Below are positions 1 through 5,904 of a DNA stretch of 6,687 nucleotides, piece by piece (the stretch's first letter is position 1; the number at the start of each line of letters is the position of its first letter). Source of the stretch: Aquifex aeolicus (lineage in GTDB: Bacteria > Aquificota > Aquificia > Aquificales > Aquificaceae); the NCBI GenBank assembly GCA_015661465.1, contig DQVZ01000038.1, forward strand, positions 1 through 6,687. The letters run 5' to 3'. Made by a program: the position numbers and the translations under genes. The notes beneath the pieces were generated by a model. That model was not told the DNA's origin. It searched no databases and saw only the letters and a program-made list of their open reading frames with translations.

Positions 1-2174
1 ATGAAAATATAGCCCTTGATAATATACTTCTTGAGCTTAAATCTGAAGGTAAAATTCCCAATACCATAAGGTTTCTCCAGTTTAAGCCTGAATGCGTTTT
101 AATAGGTTATCACCAAGCGGTTGAACAAGAGGTAAGGCTCGAATACATTCAAAGGGAAGGAATAGATGTCAACAGAAGAATCACAGGCGGAGGAGCTATA
201 TACTTTGATGAAGTTCAAATCGGCTGGGAAATAATCGCAAATAGAGAAAGTTTCGGTAATAAATCCTACGAAAAAATTACCAGGATTATATGCGAATCTG
301 TAGCAAAAGGACTCCAAAAACTCGGTATAAATGCTCACTTTAGACCGAGAAATGATATCGAGGTTGAAGGAAAAAAGATTTCCGGAACAGGGGGAGTATT
401 CGAAGGGAATGCTTTCCTCTATCAAGGAACTATCCTTATGGATGTGAATCTGGAAAGAATGCTCAAATCCCTGCAAATTCCCGTTGAAAAATTAACATCG
501 AAGGGTATAAAATCAGCAGAGGATAGAATAACTTGGGTAAAAAGGGAATTGGGTAGGCTGCCATCAAAGGAAGAAGTTTTTGATGCTATTTTACAAGCAT
601 TGAAAGAAGAACTCGGGATAGAACCCTACTGGGGAGAACTCACAAAAGAGGAGCTACAGCTCCTCGAAGAAAAAAAAGATTACTTTAGAAGTGAAGAGTG
701 GATTTATCATGTAAAGAAAGCTATTACAGGAGATGAGATACTTTACGGAATTTACAGGTGTCCGGGAGGAACTTTTAGGGTCTCTGTAAAGGTGGACTTT
801 CAAACGAAAGTACTTCGGCAGGTAATTATAAATGGTGACTTTTTCATAAATCCTAAGAGACTTATATACGACCTGGAAGCCTATTTAAAACACACCCCTG
901 TTCAGGAAGTGGAGAAAAAAATCAGGGAGTTTTTTGCAAACAGGAATTTTGAAAGTGTGAACCTTACGGTGGATGATTTCGTAGAAGCTGTAATGTTTCC
1001 CATTAGAAAGTTAGAAGCTCAGGATTTGGGAATAGATAAAAAAAAACTCAATAGAGTAATAGGAAGTATAGGGGGGAGTTTAAGGGAGAATATAAAGAAA
1101 GCTAAGGTTATGCTTCTTCCTTATTGTGCAAAGCCTTCTTGGTGTGATTACAGACATACGGATGACTGTGGAGAATGCGGAGGTTGTACCGTAGGAGACC
1201 TTTACAGAATGGCTTACGAGAGGGGAATGATTCCTATAACTATAACAAGTTTTGAGATGCTGAGAGACGTTCTTCAATGGTGCGGAGAGAACGGGTATAC
1301 GTACATAGGACACTGCTGTTATGAATTTTATGAAAAAAGGTATGAAATATTTAAGAAAGCTAAAGATTGGGGGGCAAATGGGGTTTTAATAGATATAGAA
1401 GGTATCACCTGCTATTCCTTAGGTGTTGAAGAGGAAGAGAAAGCCTATCACGGTGAGTTTCAAGTTGAGCTTGACCTTTATGTTGAAGATAGTGAAAAGC
1501 TACTCTCTATAAAGGAAAGAAGTAGTACAATTCCGAAGAGAAAAAGTGCCCAGAAACCTGTACCGAATGATACACTGAAGGAATTCATACCTGAGGGATA
1601 CAAAATTCCCAAGGTGGCTCCGGGACCTCAAGAGGATATGTCGAGGCTTCCCATAGTAAGGGAATCCTCCACCGATATAGGTTTCATAAACGGTGAGAAG
1701 GTATCTTTAGACGAAGCTTTAAATAAGGCTGTGGAAATTATTCAAGGTGCAAAGAAGCCTACAATAATAGTGGGTCCTCTTGTTCTGTGGGCTTGGAATG
1801 AAGAGTCAAAAAGAAAAAGTGAATTAATCAAGAAGTTAAAAGAGCATATTCCGAATCTAAACATCCATATCCTTCCCGACTATAAGCCGAAGAACAAAAG
1901 AGTTGATTTTTCAAGGGAGATTGACCCTCCAAATCCTCATCTATCTATACTTCACGGAAATCATGACGTTACACTGATGATAGGAGTTCACTGTTACAGA
2001 ACGGATTTCACCATAAGAATGCTTAGAAAACATACGGATACTAAAATATTGACCCTTTGTACTTTATACGGTCACCCGGATGCGGATATTTCCCTGGCAG
2101 GAGTTAACGCAAAAAGATTAGAGCAGTTTGTGGAAAGAGTACTCCACCATAAGGGAGTATACTCAGTATCTTAA
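1..2174 (+). CDS. Lipoate-protein ligase A-like / DUF116 / CdhB-like three-domain fusion protein (5' partial)
   Basis: Bases 3-2174 encode 723 residues plus TAA; the true start lies left of the window, probably by only one or two dozen residues. Numbering from the GAA codon at base 3, residues 1 to about 165 are an LplA catalytic domain: RRITGGGAIYFD (58-69) is the lipoyl/adenylate-binding signature, NDIEVEGKKISG (117-128) carries the probable lysine that contacts the acyl-adenylate (K125), and YQGTIL (140-145) corresponds to the family's HGT motif. Residues about 250-320 (GGTFRVSV, NGDFF) match the small lipoate-ligase C-terminal domain. Residues about 365-500 are DUF116-like, with Cys at 375, 381, 389, 392, 395, 438, 439 and 470. 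A Pro/Lys-rich linker (about 500-558) leads to a CdhB/CODH-epsilon-like Rossmann domain (560-723; KKPTIIVGPL, IGVHCY, PDADIS). The expected role is ATP-dependent transfer of lipoate or octanoate to a carrier lysine; the functions of the two added domains are unknown. The ATG at 438 is internal, since a start there would remove the catalytic motifs. The 3' end overlaps the convergent fabH by 12 bases. Confidence 0.88.
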   Translation, partial: ENIALDNILLELKSEGKIPNTIRFLQFKPECVLIGYHQAVEQEVRLEYIQREGIDVNRRITGGGAIYFDEVQIGWEIIANRESFGNKSYEKITRIICESVAKGLQKLGINAHFRPRNDIEVEGKKISGTGGVFEGNAFLYQGTILMDVNLERMLKSLQIPVEKLTSKGIKSAEDRITWVKRELGRLPSKEEVFDAILQALKEELGIEPYWGELTKEELQLLEEKKDYFRSEEWIYHVKKAITGDEILYGIYRCPGGTFRVSVKVDFQTKVLRQVIINGDFFINPKRLIYDLEAYLKHTPVQEVEKKIREFFANRNFESVNLTVDDFVEAVMFPIRKLEAQDLGIDKKKLNRVIGSIGGSLRENIKKAKVMLLPYCAKPSWCDYRHTDDCGECGGCTVGDLYRMAYERGMIPITITSFEMLRDVLQWCGENGYTYIGHCCYEFYEKRYEIFKKAKDWGANGVLIDIEGITCYSLGVEEEEKAYHGEFQVELDLYVEDSEKLLSIKERSSTIPKRKSAQKPVPNDTLKEFIPEGYKIPKVAPGPQEDMSRLPIVRESSTDIGFINGEKVSLDEALNKAVEIIQGAKKPTIIVGPLVLWAWNEESKRKSELIKKLKEHIPNLNIHILPDYKPKNKRVDFSREIDPPNPHLSILHGNHDVTLMIGVHCYRTDFTIRMLRKHTDTKILTLCTLYGHPDADISLAGVNAKRLEQFVERVLHHKGVYSVS
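1038..1046 (+). other. A9 homopolymer between ligase and DUF116 domains; candidate slippage site
   Basis: Nine consecutive A residues encode Lys-Lys-Lys (346-348 of the partial fusion protein), just after the lipoate-ligase part and about 22 residues before the DUF116-like domain. Adding one A would give Thr-Gln then TAG (1052-1054). Losing one A would give Asn-Ser-Ile-Glu then TAA (1057-1059). Either event would release a ligase of roughly normal LplA length. A9 tracts are known slippage sites, for example in Thermus dnaX, but A8 runs also occur elsewhere in this window (670-677, and the complement of 3868-3875), so use of this one is only a hypothesis. Confidence 0.3.
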
Positions 2175-3092
2175 AAGGGTTGCTCCCCACGTGAGTCCAC
2201 CGCCCATTGCCGTCATTAAAATAAGATCTCCCCTTTTTACTCTTCCTTCCTTTATGGCTTCATGAAGTGCTATAGGGATAGATGCCGCCGATGTGTTTCC
2301 GTATTTATCTATATTCACTATAACCTTTTCCTTGGGAATGCCTAACTTTTCAACGAGGGCATTTATTATTCTGACATTCGCTTGATGAGGTATAACCAGA
2401 GAAACTTCTTCTGGATTCACATGAGCTTTTTGAAGCACTTCTCTACAAACTTCCTCCATGTTCCTTACAGCAGCTTTGAATAATTCCCTTCCCTTCATTC
2501 TTATATATCCGCATTTATCCGCATAAAGAAGCTCTTCAAGTGTACCTTCTGAATACATTCTCGAAGCAATTACATCACTTCCATCGTCAGAATTCACCAC
2601 AACAACAGCACCGGCTCCATCCCCGAAAAGCACACAAGTGGCTCTATCAGACCAATCAACCGCCTCGGAAAGTTTCTCTGCTCCAATTATCAATACTTTC
2701 TCCACCTTTCGGGATTTTATGAAACTATCTGCTATATCAAGAGCGTAGAGAAAACCGCTACAGGCAGCAGAAATATCAAATGCATAAACTCCTTTTGCTC
2801 CTATCTGAGCTTGTACAAGACATGCTGTAGAAGGAAATCTCTTCTCCGGTGTAAGCGTTGCCAGAATTATTAAGTCCAGTTCTTCTGCAGATATATTTGC
2901 ATCTTGGAGAGCCTTCATTGCAGCTTCTGTCGCCATCTGTGTTACTGTTTCGGTTTCCGCTATCCTCCTTTCTTTTATACCCGTCCTCGTTGTAATCCAT
3001 TCATCTGAAGTGTCAACCATTTTTTCTAAATCAAAGTTTGTAAGTACCTTTTCAGGCAAGTATACCCCCGTTCCTACTATCTTTGTACCCAT
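2163..3092 (-). CDS. fabH: 3-oxoacyl-ACP synthase III (KAS III)
   Basis: This 309-residue protein is full length for FabH. The enzyme is cytoplasmic and condenses acetyl-CoA (or another short acyl-CoA primer) with malonyl-ACP to start type II fatty acid synthesis. The catalytic triad is visible: C111 in DISAACSGF, H236 in VIPHQAN and N266 in KYGNTSAAS. W32 and R36 in DEWITTRTGI match the CoA-binding positions of the E. coli enzyme, and a glycine-rich MTAMGGGLTWG segment closes the fold. It is the last gene of the yceD-rpmF-plsX-fabH operon. Its ATG directly follows the plsX TAA with no gap, and AAGGAG/AAGGT sequences within the end of plsX can serve as ribosome binding site. The fabD, fabG and acpP genes that often follow are absent. 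The 3' end overlaps the convergent lipoate-ligase fusion by 12 bases, so transcription probably runs on as antisense into that gene. Confidence 0.97.
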   Translation of the reverse strand: MGTKIVGTGVYLPEKVLTNFDLEKMVDTSDEWITTRTGIKERRIAETETVTQMATEAAMKALQDANISAEELDLIILATLTPEKRFPSTACLVQAQIGAKGVYAFDISAACSGFLYALDIADSFIKSRKVEKVLIIGAEKLSEAVDWSDRATCVLFGDGAGAVVVVNSDDGSDVIASRMYSEGTLEELLYADKCGYIRMKGRELFKAAVRNMEEVCREVLQKAHVNPEEVSLVIPHQANVRIINALVEKLGIPKEKVIVNIDKYGNTSAASIPIALHEAIKEGRVKRGDLILMTAMGGGLTWGATLLRY

Positions 3093-4106
3093 TTATACCT
3101 TCTCTCCTTCTGGGATAAGGGCTTTGAGATTTTCAACAAGCTTTTTATTGAAACTGGTATTTAAAAACTTTCCGGCAACTCTTACAGCATTTTTTATAGC
3201 TTTTGCGTTAGCCCTACCATGAGTAATAATAACAGGCTTCTTGGCACCCAGAAGAGGTATTCCTCCATACTCGGCAAAATCAGCTTTTTTCTTGAAATTA
3301 TTAAGAACAGGCATCAGAAGCAAAGTTCCGAGTTTTGCAAGCCAGCTATTTTTTATCTCTTCTTTTATCAAATGGACCACTGCAAAACCTAAACTTTCAC
3401 TTGCTTTGAGAATCACATTTCCAACGAAACCATCACAAACTATTACGTCAAAGGTTCCCGAGTAAATATCTCTCCCTTCAGCATTTCCTTTGAAGTTTAG
3501 CTTTGTGTTTTTCAAAAGCGGGTAAGTTTCCTTTACGAGTTCATTGCCCTTTCCTTCCTCTTCTCCTATGCTCAGTATTCCTACCCTCGGATTTTTTATA
3601 CCCAGTATTTCCTGAGCATAAGTATGTCCCATTACTGCAAATTGAACTAAGTGTCTGGGTTTACAGTCTACGTTCGCTCCCACATCTATCAGAACGGTTT
3701 TTCCTTTAGGGTTAGGGAGTGCTACACCTATTGCCGGCCTCTCTACTTCTTCTTCCGCGCCGACTATAAATTTACCTACTGCGAGAACAGCACCGGTATT
3801 ACCCGCGGAAACGAGACCATCCGCCTCTCCTTTTCTTACGAGCATTGCAGCAACGTAAAGGGATGAATTTTTTTTCCGAAGAACGTTTGAGGGAGGGTCG
3901 TTCATTTCTATTTTTTCTTCAGCGTGTACTATTTCCAATAATGGATTATCTTTTTCCCCTGAAGTTTCAAGGATTTGGTATATCCGATTTTTATCTCCTA
4001 CCAGATAAATCTTATAGCCTAATTCTTTGGCGGCAAGAACACACCCCTTTACTATTTCAAGAGGGGCATAGTCGCCCCCCATACAATCTACCGCTATTTT
4101 TAACAT
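3093..4106 (-). CDS. plsX: Phosphate acyltransferase PlsX (acyl-ACP:phosphate transacylase)
   Basis: This 337-residue protein has the usual PlsX length. The peripheral membrane enzyme converts acyl-ACP and inorganic phosphate to acyl-phosphate, the donor used by PlsY to acylate glycerol-3-phosphate in phospholipid synthesis. Family motifs run throughout: KIAVDCMGGDYAP at the N-terminus, SAGNTGA (100-106), LIDVGAN (139-145), CDGFVGNVILKASE (224-237) and YGGIPLLGAKKPVIITHG (280-297). The N-terminal motif fixes the start at the ATG at 4106. That ATG overlaps the rpmF stop by one base (TAATG). The nearest purine-rich SD-like stretch, GAGAGGT, lies about 15 bases upstream, too far to be ideal, so translation is probably coupled to rpmF. 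fabH follows without a gap. Several long opposite-strand open frames within this gene are shadows. Confidence 0.97.
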   Translation of the reverse strand: MLKIAVDCMGGDYAPLEIVKGCVLAAKELGYKIYLVGDKNRIYQILETSGEKDNPLLEIVHAEEKIEMNDPPSNVLRKKNSSLYVAAMLVRKGEADGLVSAGNTGAVLAVGKFIVGAEEEVERPAIGVALPNPKGKTVLIDVGANVDCKPRHLVQFAVMGHTYAQEILGIKNPRVGILSIGEEEGKGNELVKETYPLLKNTKLNFKGNAEGRDIYSGTFDVIVCDGFVGNVILKASESLGFAVVHLIKEEIKNSWLAKLGTLLLMPVLNNFKKKADFAEYGGIPLLGAKKPVIITHGRANAKAIKNAVRVAGKFLNTSFNKKLVENLKALIPEGEKV

Positions 4107-4297
4107 TATTCTGTTTCTATTACCTCTCTACCCTTATAATACCCGCAGTAAGGGCAAACCCTGTGGGGTATAATTCTCTCTCCACAGTTTGAGCACACAG
4201 CCAAAGAAGGTAGACTTCTTTTGAATTTATTAAAAAAGTTCTGTGCCCTTCTTTGGTCCCTTCTCCATTTAGAAGTTTTCGCCTTCGGGACTGCCAT
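4106..4297 (-). CDS. rpmF: 50S ribosomal protein L32 (zinc-ribbon form)
   Basis: This 63-residue basic protein is a component of the large ribosomal subunit. It starts MAVPKAKTSKWRRDQRRA, the hallmark N-terminus of bacterial L32. It keeps four zinc-binding cysteines as two CxxC pairs, C35/C38 (CSNC) and C48/C51 (CPYC), so it is the zinc-dependent (C+) form and not a cysteine-less paralogue. Its ATG overlaps the yceD stop by one base (TAATG), and its stop overlaps the plsX start in the same way. It has by far the strongest ribosome binding site in the cluster, consistent with the high output needed for a ribosomal protein. The yceD-rpmF pairing is conserved across many bacteria. Confidence 0.98.
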   Translation of the reverse strand: MAVPKAKTSKWRRDQRRAQNFFNKFKRSLPSLAVCSNCGERIIPHRVCPYCGYYKGREVIETE

Positions 4298-4827
4298 TAC
4301 TTACCTCCTTTCTGGGTTAACAAGTTTTTAAGTATAGCAAAAGAGCTTTCTTTTTTCCTGGTTTTTCTTTCGGCTTCGTCCTCGAACTCCACATCATAAC
4401 CGGGAATACCCCTGCAGTAGGGACTACACAGAGGTTTCATAGGGATGCTTAGGATAATTTCTTCTCTTACCAAATCGGCAATATCGACTTTGTCATGCTC
4501 TTCCATAAAGGTAACTTCAAGGTCTTTTGGTTTAAGCATTAAAACCCCTTCACCTTCCGGAGTATTTTGGAGAAGTTTCGTTTTTTCTTGGGAAATATCT
4601 TTCTCGTAAATTTCAAGGCATCTACTACATTCAAGCTCTACATACCCTTCCATCTTGAGTTTTAGCTTGTATCCATCTTTATCTTTGGTTATCTCAAAGT
4701 TTACTTTCACAGGCTTCCTTATCTCTCCAATATCAGGAGGTAGTTTCACATCCGAAGGCTGTAAAGTATAGGAACCTTTAAATCTGTCAGATATTTTAAA
4801 AATTTCTCTGAGATCAAGGGTAAACAT
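4297..4827 (-). CDS. yceD: DUF177 / YceD-family protein (23S rRNA accumulation protein)
   Basis: This 176-residue soluble protein is close to the usual size for DUF177. The family marks are the ELECSRCLE segment with a CxxC pair (C67/C70) and a second block, VDIADLVREEIILSIP, followed by KPLCSPYC (C134/C138). The four cysteines may bind a metal. Family members in bacteria and plastids are associated with accumulation of 23S rRNA; the molecular activity is not established. As first gene of the operon with rpmF it fits a role in large-subunit production. The C-terminus is lysine- and glutamate-rich. The ATG at 4827 is supported by GAGAGGT (4835-4841) seven bases upstream. A candidate promoter lies in and just beyond the 42-base gap to the divergent holA. 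Confidence 0.9.
   Translation of the reverse strand: MFTLDLREIFKISDRFKGSYTLQPSDVKLPPDIGEIRKPVKVNFEITKDKDGYKLKLKMEGYVELECSRCLEIYEKDISQEKTKLLQNTPEGEGVLMLKPKDLEVTFMEEHDKVDIADLVREEIILSIPMKPLCSPYCRGIPGYDVEFEDEAERKTRKKESSFAILKNLLTQKGGK
4303..4311 (-). promoter_or_regulatory. Strong Shine-Dalgarno of rpmF inside the 3' end of yceD
   Basis: Read on the minus strand the sequence is AAAGGAGGT, near-perfectly complementary to the 16S rRNA 3' end, followed by five bases (AAGTA) and the rpmF ATG. It lies within the last codons of yceD and is the best SD in the window. It supports the 63-residue L32 start and independent high-level initiation despite the one-base overlap with yceD. Confidence 0.85.
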
Positions 4828-4834
4828 GGTTTCT

Positions 4835-4841
4835 ACCTCTC
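4835..4841 (-). promoter_or_regulatory. Ribosome binding site of yceD
   Basis: The minus strand reads GAGAGGT, seven bases before the ATG. This is good SD complementarity at normal spacing and supports the start chosen for the first gene of the operon. Confidence 0.6.
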
Positions 4842-4852
4842 AAGTTAATAGT

Positions 4853-4882
4853 ATTAAATTAATTTAACTGTGGAAAAGACAA
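4853..4882 (-). promoter_or_regulatory. Candidate sigma-70-type promoter for yceD-rpmF-plsX-fabH
   Basis: On the minus strand TTGTCT (4877-4882) resembles a -35 box (4 of 6 matches to TTGACA). After 18 bases comes TTTAAT (4853-4858), a 5 of 6 match to TATAAT. This predicts a transcript start near 4846 and a leader of about 19 bases before the yceD ATG, leaving room for its ribosome binding site. The -35 box lies within the first codons of the divergent holA. In DNA this AT-rich, hexamer matches are weak evidence. Confidence 0.4.
4854..4867. repeat. Perfect 14-base AT palindrome in the divergent yceD/holA gap
   Basis: TTAAATTAATTTAA reads the same on both strands. It occupies a third of the 42-base gap between the divergent starts, ends two bases before the holA GTG, and overlaps the proposed -10 box of the yceD operon. 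It could be an operator or simply shared melting-prone promoter DNA. An all-A/T palindrome of this length can also arise by chance in such a region. Confidence 0.4.
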
Positions 4883-5904
4883 TTATCCAGTTTCAAAAGG
4901 AGTTTTTTGTAAAACCGCCTCAAAAGAGGGTATTCCTTATACACGGTGATGAACCCTACTTAATAAAAAACTTCCTTTCCAAGCTAAAGGAAAAGTACAG
5001 AGAGAATTACAAAGTTCTATGGGGAGATGATATAACGGAAGAAGAGTTTTACACCAATATATCGGAAACCAATATCTTCGGAAATTTGAAGGAAAATGCC
5101 GTGGTTTTATACAATTTTGAAGATTTCTTAAAAAAATTGGGTAGAAAGAAAAAAGCTAAGGAGCTTCTCATAAAGACTTTGAAAAATATTAAGAGTAATT
5201 ACCTATTTATAGTTTTTGATAGGAAATTGCAAAAGCAGGAACTTTCCACAGAACCCTATAAAAGCATCCAAAGTTTCGGAATGGTAATTGTTGCGGGAAG
5301 GTTATCTAAGGAAAAGATTAGACAACTTGTTCTAAAAAAATTCAGGGAAAAGGGTGTAAAAATAGAGGAAAAAGCTATAGATTACCTATTGGAACTTACA
5401 GAGCATAACCTTATGGAGCTAAAACTTGAAGTAGAGAAATTAATAGACTACGCCTTTGAAACTAAAGATTTGAGTCTTGAAGAAGTAAAGAGTATAGCTT
5501 TCGCTATATCCGAAAATGCAAACCTGTTTGAATTTATAGACGCTTTTCTCATGGGAGAAGGAGAAAAAGCTGTTAAACTACTAGATACACTGTATAGATG
5601 GGGGTTTCATCCCCTTCAAATACAAAAAATTCTTGTCTCTTACGTGATAAAGCTCTATATCGCTCAAAGACTACTACAGAAGGGTAAAGACTTAAACACC
5701 GTTCTTGAAAGCTTAGGTATAAAAAACAATTACGCTAAACTAAAGTTCAAAAATTATATACAACGGAATAAGACAGACAGGTTAGAGAGGATGTTAAGTT
5801 TCCTTCAGAGAATCGATATGTTCGAAAAAATTTACTTCCAGAATCCCGAAGATATGTTCAAAGATTTCGTGGTGAGTTTTGCTTTAGCTCCCGCAAAAGG
5901 TTAA
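4870..5904 (+). CDS. holA: DNA polymerase III delta subunit (clamp loader)
   Basis: This 344-residue protein matches the length and layout of HolA, the wrench subunit of the replicative clamp loader that binds and opens the beta sliding clamp with the gamma/tau and delta' subunits. The N-terminal AAA+-like fold begins with the delta signature FLIHGDEPYLI (22-32); as usual for delta there is no Walker A P-loop. A helical lid region follows (about 145-205, with LTEHNLMELKLEVEKL), then the C-terminal collar domain (about 210-344) starting at ISENANLFEFIDAFLMGE. The start must be GTG at 4870: an in-frame TAA lies at 4855-4857 and there is no in-frame ATG or TTG before the conserved region. No SD is visible upstream, so initiation may be weak or leaderless. 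The gene diverges from yceD, and its 3' end overlaps the convergent DUF3108 gene by 47 bases. Confidence 0.9.
   Translation: MEKTIIQFQKEFFVKPPQKRVFLIHGDEPYLIKNFLSKLKEKYRENYKVLWGDDITEEEFYTNISETNIFGNLKENAVVLYNFEDFLKKLGRKKKAKELLIKTLKNIKSNYLFIVFDRKLQKQELSTEPYKSIQSFGMVIVAGRLSKEKIRQLVLKKFREKGVKIEEKAIDYLLELTEHNLMELKLEVEKLIDYAFETKDLSLEEVKSIAFAISENANLFEFIDAFLMGEGEKAVKLLDTLYRWGFHPLQIQKILVSYVIKLYIAQRLLQKGKDLNTVLESLGIKNNYAKLKFKNYIQRNKTDRLERMLSFLQRIDMFEKIYFQNPEDMFKDFVVSFALAPAKG

Noticed and set aside
1..12. ATG AAA ATA TAG at the very start of the window
   Set aside because: A three-codon frame formed by chance; the coding frame here is the one beginning at base 3, with ligase residues.
99..476. Minus-strand open frame of 125 codons
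   Set aside because: It lies wholly opposite the lipoate-ligase catalytic domain, whose motifs are unmistakable on the plus strand. It has no SD or recognisable family and is a shadow frame.
670..677. A8 run in the ligase domain as a slippage site
   Set aside because: It falls inside the ligase part, so slippage would give a useless truncation. It shows that A-runs are common here and serves as a caution for the A9 tract.
2776..3000. Minus-strand 74-codon frame within fabH
   Set aside because: Out-of-frame shadow of fabH on the same strand, with no SD and no family resemblance.
3845..4192. Plus-strand open frame of 115 codons opposite plsX and rpmF
   Set aside because: It is antisense to strongly supported plsX and rpmF; its residue content (rich in Phe, Leu, Ser) is typical of the complement of Lys/Glu-rich genes.
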